This document shows positions 10,027 through 21,905 of a DNA stretch of 64,000 bases, piece by piece. Source of the stretch: Bufo bufo (lineage: Eukaryota; Chordata; Amphibia; Anura; Bufonidae). The notes under the pieces were generated by a model. The model was not told the origin of the DNA. It was given only the letters and a program-made list of their open reading frames with translations, and ran no database searches. Location: NCBI RefSeq assembly GCF_905171765.1, contig NC_053390.1, forward strand, positions 503,479,336 to 503,543,335, written 5' to 3'. How positions within the stretch are numbered: the stretch's first letter is position 1; each line of letters starts with the position of its first letter. A program made the translations under genes and the position numbers.

Positions 10027-10286
10027 TCTATTTTGATGTGGAGTAACTTCTTTGAATAAATACCCCCATATGTTTGCTACACTGGGATACTTAATACAGT
10101 GGCAATAACTAGAATGCCCCTTCTAAGTGCCACCATATGCCCCAATAGTGCTCCACTCTATTTTGATGTGGAGTAACTTCTTTGAATAAATACCCCCATA
10201 TGTTTGCTAAACTGGGATACTTAATACAGTGGCAATAACTAGAATGCCCCTTCTAAGTGCCACCATATGCCCCAATAGTGCTCCAC
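10027..10286. repeat. Tandem duplication, 130-bp unit x2
   Basis: TCTATTTTGATGTGGAG recurs at 10027 and 10157. The two units are almost identical, including AATGCCCCTTCTAAGTGCC near their ends, so the duplication is recent. Confidence 0.9.
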
Positions 10287-11130
10287 TCCCCCATAGTGCC
10301 GCTCTCCCCTATAGTGCCTACCATAATGTGCCAGTAAAAAAATGCCCCCTTAGTGCCACCAGATGCCATAATGCCCCCATAATGTGCCAATAAAATAAAT
10401 GCCCCTTTAGAGCCTCCACTTCCCCTTAGTGCCCCCAAATAATGCCCCTATAGTGCCACCAGATGCCCCATAGTGCCATTCTCCCCTATAGTGCCCCCAT
10501 AATATGTCAATAAAAAAAAGCCCCTTTAGACCCCCCAGATGCCCCCATAGTGCTCCTCTCCCCCATGGTGCCGCCCCATAATGTGCCAGTAAAAAATGCC
10601 CCTTCAAAGTGCCACCATATGCCCCAATAGTGCTCCACTCCTCCATAGTGCCGCCCTCCCCTATAGTGCCTCCCATAATGTGCCAGTAAAAAATGCCCCC
10701 TTAGTGCCACCAGATGCCATAATGCCCCCATGTGCCAATAAGAAAAAAAGGTCCCTTTAGAACCCCCACTTCCCCATAGTGCCCCCAAATAATGCCCCTA
10801 TAGTGCCACCAGATGCCCCATAATGCCGTTCTCCCCTATAGTGCCCCCATAATGTGTAAAAAAAAAGCCCCTTTAGAGCCCCCATAGTGCTCCTCTCCCC
10901 CATGGTGCCCCCCAAATAATGCCCCTATAGTGCCACCAGATGCCCCCTAGTGCCGTTCTCCCCTATAGTGCCCCCCATAATGTGTAAAAAAAAAAAGCCC
11001 CTTTAGAGCCCCCATAGTGCTCCTCTCCCCCATGGTGCCCCCCCCATAATGTGCCAGTAAGAAGTGCCACCTAAAAAAAAAGTACCACCAGATGCCCCAT
11101 AGTGCCGTTCTCCCCTTTAGTGCCCCCATA
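10240..11130. repeat. Degenerate array of CCCCATAGTGCC-type units
   Basis: Short motifs (GTGCCACCAGATGCC, CCCATAGTGCC, CATAATGTGCCAGTAA, AAATGCCCC) alternate in a nested higher-order pattern over about 0.9 kb. Gly-rich open frames on the minus strand are products of this repetition, not genes. Confidence 0.85.
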
Positions 11131-11302
11131 GTGCCAGCTCCCCCCCTCCAAAAAAACAAAACAAAACAAAAAATAAAAAAATACACTGATACTTACCTCC
11201 ATCAGCAGCGATGCGATGCAGGCTCTTCCGGCCTGTGTCCCTGCTGTGTGCTGCCCGGCTCAGGTGCGTGATGATGATGTCATCGCGCCGCCTGAGCCGG
11301 CC

Positions 11303-11477
11303 TCTGATAGGCTGCAGGCATTAGTGCCTGCAGCCTATCAGAAGAACTGGGGAGGGACACACCTCTCCCTCCCCTGCCGCAGCACAGCACAGGCATCTGT
11401 ATCGCTGTCCTAAGGACTGAGATACAGATGGATTAGATATGGAGATGAGCGCTTCCACAATGGAAGCGCTCATCTCC
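11303..11477. other. Two strong hairpins in GC-rich sequence
   Basis: Positions 11303-11342 fold as a hairpin with arms of at least 18 bp (TCTGATAGGCTGCAGGCA and its complement). Positions 11441-11477 fold with 17-bp arms (GGAGATGAGCGCTTCCA and its complement) around CAA. Between them ATCTGTATC pairs with GATACAGAT. They look like structural parts of the surrounding non-autonomous element. Confidence 0.75.
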
Positions 11478-11654
11478 TAGTACTCCTACTGCCTCCCCGG
11501 CCCCCCCACCGCCGCCACAATTACATCCAGGGCCGCGCCGCGTGTGGTGATCGGCGGTGCGGCCCTGAAGGATTAAAAAAATAATAATTTGGCTGGTTGT
11601 TCTAGGAGGGGGGGGGGTTCCAGACCCGCTGGTCCCCCCGTAGGTGCGCCACTG

Positions 11655-12175
11655 CATGGCTGTGATTGGCCAGAGCAGCATGTGACCCAAGCTCTATATA
11701 AGCTTGAGTCACATAGCGCTGCAAGTCACTCTGCTGTAGGGAGAAGATTCAAGTAGGGAGAGGATGCTGCTGGACTTGTGATTTCAGGGAGAGAATAGGA
11801 GAGAATCTAACTCAGCGATCTACATAGAAATAGTTGTGTGGGTGCAGGGCACAATCGTTTTAACCTGCCCTGAGCCCATTGCCATTTTATGCAAGCTCAG
11901 TGCACCAGCACTGCATCTGAGCTTTTGGTACATTGCAAATCACAATTTTTTGGGCAATCTACAACATTTGGATTAGTCAGTGTGCAATTTAAGCTAGAAA
12001 TACACCCATCATTTTCTGGGCTTTTAAAAACACACTTTTTTTGCCAAAAAACTGTATTTTCCTGATCTGCAAGTGTTAAATTCAAGTTTAATATATACAG
12101 CTATCATATTCTGTTACCAAAAAAAACACTTTTTTGGCAATCTACAACATCTGGATTAGTCAGTGTGCAATTTAA
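11655..12175 (+). promoter_or_regulatory. Candidate promoter and leader of the hAT element
   Basis: An inverted CCAAT box (ATTGG, 11665-11669) sits 30 bp upstream of TATATAAG (11695-11702). Downstream is a non-coding leader made of roughly 187-bp direct repeats (TTTGGCAATCTACAACAT ... CAGTGTGCAATTTA, at about 11943 and 12130) that resume at 14399 after an insertion. Being the promoter of the transposase 3.7 kb away is inference. Confidence 0.35.
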
Positions 12176-13129
12176 CCCCTTAAGGACTCGGCTCTATTTC
12201 ACCTTACGCACCATTTTTTGCAAATCTGACCAGTGTCACTTTAAGTGCTGATAACTTTAAAACGCTTTGACTTATCCATGCCATTCTGAGATAGTTTTTT
12301 CGTCACATATTGTACTTCATGACACTGGTAAAATGAAGTAAAAAAAATTCATTTTTATTTATAAAAAAATACCAAATTTACCAAAAATATGTAAAAAATT
12401 GCAAATTTCCAAGTTTCAATTTCTCTACTTCTATAATACATAGTAATACCTGCAAAAATAGTTATTACTTTACATTCCCCATATGTCTACTTCATGTTTG
12501 GATCATTTTGGGAATGATATTTTATTTTTTGGGGATGTTACAAGGCTTATAAGTTTAGAAGCAAATCTTGAAATTTTTCTGAAATTTTGAAAAACCCAAT
12601 TTTTAGGGACCAGTTCAGGTCTGAAGTCACTTTGCGAGGCTTACATAATAGAAACCACCCAAAAATGACCCCATTCTATAAACTACACCCCTCAAGGTAT
12701 TCAAAACTGATTTTACTAACTTTGTTAACCCTTTAGGTGTTCCACAAGAATTAATGGAATATAGAGATACAATTTCAAAATGTCACTTTTTTGGCAGATT
12801 TTCCATTTTAATAATTTTTTTCCAGTTACAAAGCAAGGGTTAACAGCCAAACCAAACTCAATATTTATGGCCCTGATTCTGTAGTTTACAGAAACACCCC
12901 ATATGTGGTCGTAAAACTACCTGATGCACCCCCTGATGCACCCCTAGAGTAGAAATTTCCAAAAAATTGACCCATTTTATAAACTACGGGATAGGGTGGC
13001 AGTATTTTTGGTACTAGTTTAGGGTCCATATGATTTTTGGTTGCTCCATATTACACTTTTTGTGAGGCAAGATAACAAAAAATAGCTGTTTTGGCACCGT
13101 TTTTATTTTTTGTTATTTACAACATTCAT

Positions 13130-13900
13130 CTGACAGGTTAGATCATGTGATATTTTTATAGACCAGGTTGTCACGGATGCGGCGATACCTAATATGTATA
13201 CTTTTTTTTATTTATGTAAGTTTTACCCAATGATTTCTTTTTTGAAGCAAAAAAAAACATGTTTTAGTGTTTCCATAGTCTGAGAGCCATAATTTTTTCA
13301 GTTTTTGGGCGATTACCTTGGGTAGGGTTTGATTTTTGCGGGATGAGATGACGGTTTTATTGGCACTATTTTGGGGTGCGTGTGACTTTTTGATCGCTTG
13401 CTATTACACTCTTTGTGATGTAAGGTGACAAAAAATGGTTTATTTAGCACAATTTTTTTTTTTTTTTTTACAGTGTTCATTTGAGAAGTTAGGTCATGTG
13501 ATATTTTTATAGAGCCGGTCGATAAGAACGCGGCGATACCAAATATGTATACTTTTTTTTATTTATGTAAGTTTTACACAATAACAGCTTTTTTAAAACA
13601 AAAAAAATTATGTTTTAGTGTCTCCATATTCTGAGCCATAGTTTTTTAATTTTTTGGGCAATTGTCTCAGGTAGGGGCTCATTTTTTGCGGGATGAGGTG
13701 ATGGTTAGATTGGTACTATTTTGGTGGGCAAACGCCTTTTTGATCACTTGCTGTTGTACTTTTTGTGATGTAAGGTGACAAAAAAATGGTTTATTTAGCA
13801 CAGTTTATTTTATATTCTTTTTACGGTGTTTATCTGAGGGGTTAGGTCATGTGATATGTTTATAGAGCCGGTCGATACGGACGCGGCGATACCTAATATG
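13130..13900. repeat. Internal tandem repeat, about 352-bp unit
   Basis: GGCGATACC(T/A)AATATGTATACT recurs at 13181, 13532 and 13885 (spacing 351 and 353). Each unit contains a T-run, the segment around GTGTCTCCATA, and GACTTTTTGATCGCTTGC. The same unit repeats in copy 2 (near 33130 and 33500). Confidence 0.85.
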
Positions 13901-14159
13901 TATACTCCCCCCCCCCCCCCCTATTTTTTACCAATTTTTTTTTTACTTTATTTGGGGAAAATGAAATTGTTGTTTATTTTTACTTGAAACTTTGTATTTT
14001 TGGGGGGGAAAACTTTATTTTTTAAACTTTTTTTTTTCACTTAATTTTTTGTCCTACTTTGGAACTTGAACTTTTGGGGGTCTAATCCTTTACAATGCAT
14101 TCCAATACTTCTGTATTGGAATTCATTGACTGTATGAGTAATACTGTGTGTATAACTCA

Positions 14160-14375
14160 TACAGCTTCCGGCCTGTGAGATCCAGGGGGCTGGATCTCAC
14201 AGGCTCGTCACCGGAAAGCAGCGCGATGCCTTGCTTAGGCATCGCACTGCCTTCCATGCCATCGGGTCCCCCACACAGCCCCATGGGGACCCGATGGCAC
14301 CTCCGACTACCGCCGCCCGCACAATAAAAAGCTGCAAACCGCAGGTCTGAATTGGCCTGCGGTTTGCGGTGATCG
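14160..14375. repeat. Row of hairpins at the end of repeat copy 1
   Basis: Successive inverted repeats are: GCCTGTGAGATCCAG with its complement around GGGG; GCGATGCC with GGCATCGC; CCATCGGGTCCCC with GGGGACCCGATGG; TGCAAACCGCAGG with CCTGCGGTTTGC. Each is self-contained. Copy 2 has the same arrangement with other sequences (39470-39914). Confidence 0.8.
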
Positions 14376-14398
14376 TCGACACGGGGGGGTCACGGGAC

Positions 14399-14770
14399 CT
14401 AGAAATACACCCATCATTTTCTGGGGTTTTAAAATCACACCTTTTTGCCAAAAAGTGTTAAATTCAAGTTTAATATATACAGCTATCATATTGTTACAAA
14501 AAAACCCCACTTTTTTGGCAATCTACAACGTCTGGATTAGTCAGTGTGCATAATTTTCTGGGGTTTTAAAAACACACTTTTCTTTTACAAAAAACACTAT
14601 TTTCAGGCCTTGCAGCATCATCACGTGTGAAATTACAGGCTTATATACTGTTGTCAAATTCAGTTGTTAAACAAACACTCGTTTGGGCAAAAAAAATTTA
14701 GTTGGCACCCTTTGATGCAGATGTCATTGTGAGATACACCCTTAATACATTTGGGTTAGATTTAGAGATT
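14399..14770 (+). other. hAT leader, resumed after the insertion
   Basis: CTAGAAATACACCCATCATTTTCTGGGG and AATCTACAACGTCTGGATTAGTCAGTGTGCA repeat units seen at 11930-12175. Non-coding. Confidence 0.6.
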
Positions 14771-15400
14771 TGAAATACCGCCATTTGGTGCACCAATATT
14801 GAATTCAGGCCTACACTGGTTCAGGCCATGTGAGATACACCCTCTACATACAGGGGTTTTATTCAGGCATTTGAAATACAGCCATTTTGTGCAAATAAAT
14901 ATTTAATTCAGGCCTACACTGATTCAGACCGTGTGAGATACACCCTCTACATACAAGGGTTTGATTCAGGCATTTGAAATACAGCCATTTTAAATACAGC
15001 CATTTTGTGCAAATAAATCTTTACTTCAGGCCTACACTGGTTCAGACCGTGTGAGATGCACCCTCTACATACAGGGGTTTGGTTCAGGCATTTGAAATAC
15101 AGCCATTTTGTGCAAAGAAATCTTTAATTCAGGCCTACACTGGTTCAGGCCGTGTGAGATACACCCTCTACATACAGGGGTTTGATTCAGGCATTTGAAA
15201 TACAGCCATTTTGTGCAAAGAAATCTTTAATTCAGGCCTACACTGGTTCAGGCCGTGTGAAATACACCCTTTACATACAGGGGTTTGATTCAGGCATTTG
15301 AAATACAGCCATTTTGGGCAAAAAAATCTTTAATTGAGGCCTAGTCTGGTTCAGGCCGTGTGAGATACACCCTTTACATACTGTTGTTCTATTCTACTAT
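14770..15400 (+). repeat. Tandem repeat upstream of the hAT transposase, 103-bp unit
   Basis: About six units contain TTCAGGCCTACACTGGTTCAGG, GTGAGATACACCC and GAAATACAGCCATTTTGTGC. Neighbouring units start at 15121 and 15224, giving the 103-bp period. The array ends about 50 bp before the transposase frame. Confidence 0.88.
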
Positions 15401-15443
15401 TAATTAAACACCCATTTAGGACAAGATCCTAAATTCCAAAAAT

Positions 15444-18400
15444 ATGAGGAGAGCGTCAAATAAGGGACGTGGCCCAGGTCGTGGTGCTGCTGGTGGAGCT
15501 CCTGTTGCAGGGAGAGGACGTGGTCGATCTGGGCCAGCTACACGCACAAGTGAAACCCCTTCCTCAGGTGCGAGTAGGCCTGAACAAGTACAGGCGATAG
15601 TAGATTGGGTTGCTGACAGTGGATCCAGTTCCTTCACATTGTCCCCCACAAAGTCTCCTGCTGAAAGACCACAGTTGGCACCTGCAGCCGATGTCCATCA
15701 GTCTTTCACCTCACCCTCTTGCAAATCAGCCAAGCAGTCTGAGCCCCAAGTCATGCAGCAGTCTCTTTTGCTTTTTGATGACTCTGTTAGCAGGGTTTCC
15801 CAGGGCCATCCACCTAGCCCTGCCCCAGAAGTGGAAGAGATTGAGTGCACCAATGCCCAACCACTTATCTTTCAAGATAAGTACATGGGAGGACCATCGC
15901 AGCACGTCTTGGATGATGACGAAACACAGGTGCCAACTGCTAGGGCTTTCGAAAGTGTGCAGACCGACAAAGAAAGCAGGGGTGAAGACTGGGTGGAAGA
16001 TGATGTGGAGGACGATGAGGTCCTCGACCCCACATGGAATCAAGGTCATTCGAGTGACCTATGTAGTTCGGAGGAAGAGGGGGTGGTCGCACAAAGCCAC
16101 CAGCACAGCAAAATTGGGAGCAGGGTGCAAAAGCGGAGCGGCCATCCTCTAGACAGTACGCCTGCTACTGCCCACCGCAGCAAGGGACCGAGCACACCAA
16201 AGTCAGCTCCAAGGAGTTCCTTGGCGTAGCAGTTCTACAGACAATGTGCTGATGACAAGACACGAGTGGTTTGCACGCTGTGCAATCAGAGCCTGAAACG
16301 AGGCATAAACTTTCTCAACCTGAGCACAACCTGCATGACCAGGCATTTATGTGCAAAGCACGAGCTTCAGTGCAGTAGACACCTCAAAAACCAAGAAAGG
16401 TCTCTGGCTCCTCCTGCTTCCTCTTCTGCTGCAGTCGCGGCCTCTTCATCCACCTCTGGAGTGACAGTGCCACCTGCCACCCCGCAAACAGAGGATGTGC
16501 TAGCAACACCAACACCTGGGTCACCAAGCATCTCCACAATGTCCCAAGGAAGCGTTCAGCCCTCCATCTCCCAAACGCTGGAGAGGAAGAGGAAGTACCC
16601 CCCCTACCCACCTGCGATCCCTAGCCCTGAATTCCAGCATTTCTAAATTACTGGCCTTTGAAATGCTGTCATTCCGTCTGGTGGAGACGGATAGTTTTAA
16701 AGGCCTTATGGCGCCACACAGTACGTCGTGCCCAGCCGCCACTACTTTTCCAGGAGAGCCATCCCTTCCTTGCACAACCAAGTAGGGGACAAAATCAGGT
16801 GTGCACTGCGCAACGCCATTTGTGGCAAGGTGCACCTGACTGCGGATACGTGGACCAGTAAGCACGGTCAGGGACGTTATATCTCCATAACCGCACACTG
16901 GGTAAATGCAGTGGCGGCTGGGCCTGAGGCGGATAGCATTATGGCGCATGTCCTTCCACCCCCGAGGATTGCAGGGCGCTTCAGTTTTCCTCCTGTTGCT
17001 TCCTCCTCCTACTCTGCTTCCTCATCCTCTACCAGCTCCTCATCCGGTCAGCGTAACACCTTCACCACCAACTTCAGCACAGCCAGGAGTAAATGACAGC
17101 AGGCAGTTTTAAAACTTCTAAAAACTTTGAAAAAATCTGTTTTGGGGGACAAACCCCACACTGCGCAGGAGCTGTGGACGGGCCTTGAACAACAGACCAA
17201 TGAGTGGTTTGTACCAGTCAGCCTCAAGCCCGTCCTGGTGGTGTGCGATAATGGGCGAAATCTCGTAGCAGCTCTGGGACTAGCCGGTTTGACGCACATC
17301 CCTTGCCTGGCGTATGTGCTGAATTTGGTGGTGCAGAGATTCCTTAAAACTTACCCCGATATATCAGAGCTGCTGCATAAAGTGCGGGCCTTGTGTGTCC
17401 GCTTTCGGCATTCTCACCCTGCTGCTGCTCGCCTGTCAGCGCTGCAGCGTAACTTCGGCCTTCCCGCTCACCGCCTCATATGCGACGTGCCCACAAGGTG
17501 GAACTCCACCTTGCACATGCTGGCCAGACTGTGCGAGCAGAAGCAGGCGATAGTGGAGTTTCAGCTGCCGCACGCACGGGTGAGTCGCTCGGCGGAACAG
17601 CACCACTTCACCACCAATGACTGGGCCTCCATGCGAGACCTGTGTTCCTTGTTGCACTGTTTCGAGTACTCCACCAACATTGCCAGTGCCGATAACGCCG
17701 TTCTCAGCGTTACTATGCCACTTCTATGCCTCCTTGAAAAAACGCTCCTGGCGATGATGGAAGAGGATGTGGCACAGGAGGAGGAGGAGGAAGAGGGATC
17801 ATTTCGTAGGGTTTCTGGCCAGTCATTCCCAAGTGGCTCCGAGGATGGGTTCCTGCACCCACAAACCCAAGGTACACAATTGTCCAGCCAGGGCACAGTT
17901 CTGTAGGATGATGAGGTGGAGGATGAGGGGATGGAGGAGGAGGAACCATGTTCACAGCAGGGTGGCACCCAGACCATCTCATGGCCATCACTGGTGCGTG
18001 TATGGGGGGAAACAGAGGACACAGACGATACACCTCCCACAGAGGACAGCTTTTTGTTGCCTCTGTGCAGCCTGGCCCACATGAGCGATTACATGCTGCA
18101 GTGTCTCCGCAACAACCGCCAAGTTGCCCACATTCTAACTTGTGCTGATTACTGGGTGGCCACGCTGCTGGATCCCCATTACAAGGACAACGTACCGTCC
18201 TTAATTCCGTCACTGGAGCGTGATCGGAAGATGCGCGAGTGCAAGCGCACACTGGTAGACGCGCTGCTGGTGGCATTCCCACCTGACAGCGGGGACACAG
18301 TGGAAGCACAAGGCGAAGGCAGAGGAAGAGGTCGCCAACGCAGCTGGGGCACCGCCAGCACCTCAGAAGGCAGGGTTAGCATGGCCGAAATGTGGAAAAG

Positions 18401-18767
18401 CTTTGTCAGCACGCCACAACAACCAGCACCACCAGCTGATATGGAACGTCTTAGCAGGAGGCAGCATTTCACCAACATGGTGGAGCAGTATGTGTGCACA
18501 TGCCTACATGTACTGAATGACGGGTCTGCCCCCTTCAAATTCTGGGTTTCCAAATTGGGCACATGGCCTGAACTTGCCCTTTACGCCTTGGAGGTGCTGG
18601 CCTGCCCTGCAGCCAGTGTATTATCTGAACTTGTGTTTAGCATGGCAGGGGGCGTCATCACAGACAAGCGCAGCCGCCTGTCCACAGCCAATGTGGACAA
18701 GCTCACGTTCATTAAAATGAACCAGGCATGGATCCCTCAGGACTTGTCCGTACCTTGTGCAGAATAG
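15444..18767 (+). pseudogene. hAT transposase, ZBED-like, decayed
   Basis: Five open stretches (15444-16229, 16266-16646, 16728-17096, 17127-17906, 17916-18767) share one frame and together cover about 1100 codons. The order is: basic Gly/Arg-rich N-terminus (RRASNKGRGPGRG); an acidic linker; a BED-type zinc finger (VCTLCNQ ... MTRHLCAKHE); an RNase H-like hAT core with first acidic residue in TADTWTS and second in VVCDNGRNL; DVPTRWNST; an acidic insertion; and the C-terminal dimerisation block with the expected glutamate (SELVFSMAG) and RSRLSTANVDKL. Stops at 16229, 17096 and 17906 and a pair of compensating frameshifts between 16646 and 16728 inactivate it. An active copy would cut and paste the element in the nucleus. 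A domesticated ZBED gene is unlikely given the decay. Confidence 0.88.
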
Positions 18768-18829
18768 ACATGTATACCGGCACTAAGCAGCCATTGTTAT
18801 ACTGCAGTGCAATTGCTCATTCTTGTATT

Positions 18830-19040
18830 TTGGATATTTCACACTTTTAGAGTGTACCCTAATTTTAAAAAATTTAATTAAAACCAAAAACCTGTGTTGG
18901 CTACCTCGTCGTCCTCCACCGCCGCTTCCACCTACACCGCTACGTCCACCGCCTCCTCAAACTCCTACTCCATATGGAACTCCACCTCATAAATCCAATT
19001 TTTTTTTTATTTGTACATATTTTATTTCATTTCACTACTT
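18830..19040 (+). other. hAT 3' untranslated region with Pro-codon-like CCTCC stretch
   Basis: The sequence after the transposase stop (TTTTAGAGTGTACCCTAATTTT, then CCTCCACCGCCGCTTCCACCTAC and CTCCTACTCCATATGGA) is repeated at 19935-20090 next to a second transposase fragment, so it is part of the element. Confidence 0.6.
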
Positions 19041-19330
19041 TGTCATTTACATTTTTGGGTAAAATTCACCAATTTTTGGGTGTATAGTACCACTGCTATA
19101 CCTAGTAGGTCGTTTAATAAAAAATTAATTGTCATTAACATTTTCTGGGGAAATTCACCAATTTTTGGGTGTGATGTACCACTCCTATACCTAGTAGACC
19201 AGAAAAAAATAAAATAAAAATTTCAGTTACATTTTCTGGTGAAATTCACCCATTTTTGGGTGTGATGTACCACTGCTATACCTAGTAGACAGGTTTAAAA
19301 TTATTTGTCAGTTACCTAGTTGACAGCTTA
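19040..19330 (+). repeat. Tandem repeat downstream of the transposase, about 90-bp unit
   Basis: ATTCACC(A/C)ATTTTTGGGTGT followed by GTACCACT(G/C)CTATACCTAGTAG recurs at about 19065, 19152 and 19244. Non-coding. Confidence 0.8.
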
Positions 19331-19724
19331 ATAAATTTCAATAATTTTTCTGTTACATTCTTGGGTTGACATTATGCAATTTTAGACGTGAAAAAACACC
19401 TGCTATGCATAAGTGACATGGAATAAAATTTAATTTATTATTCAGTAATTAATGCGCGTCACATCCTTTCATTCAATGCTTAAACTTTGAAAAGTTGTCA
19501 CACTTTTTTACACTTTAATAATTTCTCCCATATTTCAACTCTATGATTTTAAATTTGAAAAAATGAATCCTCCCTTGGATGTGGTCTCTCTTTCTCACGC
19601 TCCCTCTCTGGCCTGGAACCCTGATTCCCCGCCACCCGTGATCACCATGGTAGGCGCATAAAAGAACATTGAAAGTTGGTAGAGCAGATATCAAATTGTA
19701 TTGTGAACATCACGGGGACGTGCG

Positions 19725-20090
19725 ACATGGTGGGGCAGTAAATGTGCACACGCCTACACGAACTGACTGACAGGGGTCAGCCCCTGCAACTTCTGGGTCT
19801 CCAAATTGGGCACATGGCCTGAGCTTGCCCTTTACCCCTTGGAGGTTCTGGCCTGCCCTGTAGCCAGTGTATTGTCTAAACGTGTGTTTAGCATGACTGG
19901 AGGGGGTTATCACAGGTTATATTTCCCAATGTTTTGGGGTGTACCCTAATTTTAAAAATAAAATTTAAAACCAAAAAGCAGTGTACGCCACCTCCTCCTC
20001 CTCCACCGCCGCTTCCACCTACACCACCACATCCATCGCCTCCTCAACCTCCTACTCCATATGGACCTCGTCCTCCTAGATCAAGACTAT
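19725..20090 (+). pseudogene. Second hAT fragment: transposase C-terminal end plus 3' region
   Basis: 19735-19910 parallels 18484-18655 (GTGCACACGCCTACA, CCAAATTGGGCACATGGCCTGA, TTGCCCTTTAC). 19935-20090 parallels 18845-18990. It is diverged and broken. It is either a truncated second copy or a tandem duplicate of the end of the hAT element. 19330-19725 between the copies is AT-rich sequence in which I see nothing. Confidence 0.75.
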
Positions 20091-20282
20091 TATTTTTTAT
20101 TTTTACGTATTTTATGTTATTTAAAGTCATTTCCCTATCCACATTTGTTTGCAGAGCACTTACCATGCTCTTAACCACATTTTGATGCCATTTGCAGCCC
20201 TCTAGCCCTTTCCATGACATTTTTACAGCCATTTTAGTGCTCAAAAGTTCAGGTCCCCAATTGACTTCAGGGATTCGGCACG

Positions 20283-20757
20283 GATTTAAAAAAATGAAGG
20301 TAAAAATTAACTTCTGTCAGGGGCTGGGGTGGGAGGGAGGGTGACTTTCTCCCTGCAGCTTACACTCAGACAGCACAGTACTGCTGTCTTAGAGGGAGCT
20401 GTTCAAAAGGACACACCCCCGATCCAGTTAGGCCATGCCCCTCCCACTCCTTAGCCGACTGAGATTGAAAAAATGAAGTTAAAAACCAACTTCTAGATCC
20501 CGCTAAGCCACACCCAGATCTGGTTAGGCCACACCCCTCCCACTTCTGAGCCGACGGGGATGAAAAAATAAAGGTAAAAATCAACTTCTGGCAGCTGCAG
20601 AGGTGGGAGGGAGGGTGACTTTCTCCCTGCAGCTTACACTCAGATAGCACAGTGCTGCTGTCTTAGAGTGAGCTGTTCAAAAGGACACGCCCCCGATCCA
20701 GTAAATCACTGGATTTACTGTCACTGTCAAGGGGGTGGTATGCTGTTAAAGTCACTG
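20283..20757. repeat. Direct repeat, period about 273 bp, in a probable Helitron body
   Basis: GGGTGACTTTCTCCCTGCAGC followed by TTACACTCAGA occurs at about 20339 and 20612, each followed by a GCTGCTGTCTTAGAG-type segment and AGGACAC(A/G)CCCCCGATCC. No coding sequence. It may be interior sequence of the Helitron-like element ending at 27064. Confidence 0.7.
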
Positions 20758-21343
20758 TTAGGCCCCTTTCACACAGGCGAGTATTCCGCGCGGATGTGAT
20801 GCGTGAGTTGAACGCATTGCACCCACACTGAATCATGACCCATTCATTTCTATGGGGCTGTGCACACGAGCGGTGATTTTCACTCATCACTTGTGCGTTG
20901 CGTGAAAATTGCAGCATGTTCTATATTCTGCGTTTTTCACGCAACGCAGGCCCCATAGAAGTGAATGGGGTTGCGTGAAAATCGCAAGCATCCGCAAGCA
21001 AGTGCGGATACGGTGCGATTTTCACGCACGGTTGCTAGGTGACGATCGGGATGGGGACCCGATCATTATTATTTCCCCTTATAGCATGGTTATAAGGGAA
21101 AATAATAGCATTCTGAATACAGAATGCTAAGTAAAATAGCGCTGGAGGGGTTAAATATATATATATTTTTAAATTAACTCACCTTAATCCACTTGTTCGC
21201 GCAGCCGGCATCTCTTCTGTCTTTAACTGTGAGCAATAGGACCTTTGATGACGTCACTACGCTCATCACATGATCCATAACCATGGTGATGGATTATGTG
21301 ATGGACCATGTGATGAATGCAGTGACATCATCAAAGGTCCTAT

Positions 21344-21860
21344 TGTCATGCCCTGCTCAGACGATGTGCGAAGGTCTGTCAGATTAGCAGCACGTGTCTA
21401 ATCATTTGTTTTGTTTTGGAGTCGTGCTAGATCCGCCTCCCTTCAGGTGCTCTGGGTGGGGTCATTGGCTTAAATTACTTTCACTCCCAGGGGGCCGTGC
21501 GGGTTATAGCTCAGTCAGTCTGTGGAAGTAAGGAGTGAAGGATTGGCTTTTCCGGCTCAGATAAGATAAGTTGGTTTCTTATTTCTTTGGTTTGCTGTCT
21601 TGGCTTTTGTGTGTCGTCTGTCCCCTCCTGGTTCTGAGGGAGCAGGCTGTCCCTTTTTCCCCTTTCCCCATCTCAGGGATTCTAGGGTATTCTCAGCCCA
21701 GGCACGAGGACACTTTATTCCTACCTTCAAGGTCTGAATGTGGGCAAAGCAGAATCGGGAGAGCAGTTGGGGATTAGCTAGGAGGTGACCTTATCCCCAG
21801 CTTCTCGCCTAGAACACTTGTTTTGTGATTTATGTATCTTATATCCTGTCCGCTGTGACA
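21344..21860 (+). repeat. 5' LTR of chromovirus B
   Basis: 517 bp, TGTCATG to GCTGTGACA. TTAAATTA (21470-21477) is a TATA-like box 29 bp before GCGGGTTATA (21499-21508), the predicted RNA 5' end. Confidence 0.93.
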
Positions 21861-21871
21861 TTATAACCCGC
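21861..21871 (+). promoter_or_regulatory. Self-priming primer-binding site of chromovirus B
   Basis: It reads TTATAACCCGC directly after the LTR. Bases 2-11 are the exact reverse complement of GCGGGTTATA at 21499-21508 in the same LTR. There is no tRNA-type TGG. Confidence 0.65.
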
Positions 21872-21905
21872 CCTACTGTGACTGCCATTACTCAGCGGTT
21901 TTGTG

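Larger units (their letters stand above)
9719..11654. mobile_element. Possible non-autonomous hAT element with internal tandem repeats
   Basis: The left end CAGGGGCGTAGCTAT and the reverse complement of the right end, CAGTGGCGCACCTAC, agree at 11 of 15 bases and have the hAT-type CAG start. The flanking 8-mers (TTACCAAT and CATGGCTG) do not match, so either the ends are from two elements or the duplication has decayed. The interior is repeats (130-bp duplication, GTGCC-rich array, hairpins) without a gene. Confidence 0.4.
12176..14398. mobile_element. CCCCTTAAGGAC repeat, copy 1 (non-autonomous DNA element)
   Basis: Starting after TTAA (12172-12175), this is AT-rich sequence homologous over its length to 31723-33571 and 39048-39914. 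It splits the hAT leader: TCAGTGTGCAATTTA|AGCTAGAAATAC, seen intact near 11980, is interrupted here. The TTAA at the left border suggests piggyBac- or Kolobok-type targeting. The expected right terminus (a complement of the left end) is missing, so it is 3'-truncated or a variant. No coding sequence is seen. Confidence 0.65.

Noticed and set aside
10253..11186. Gly-rich open reading frames on the minus strand (GGSKGAFF, GGTMGE patterns)
   Set aside because: They are translations of the CCCCATAGTGCC tandem array; the repetition, not selection, keeps them open.
9711..11662. 8-bp hAT target duplication around 9719-11654
   Set aside because: TTACCAAT and CATGGCTG are unrelated, so the element call is kept only as tentative.
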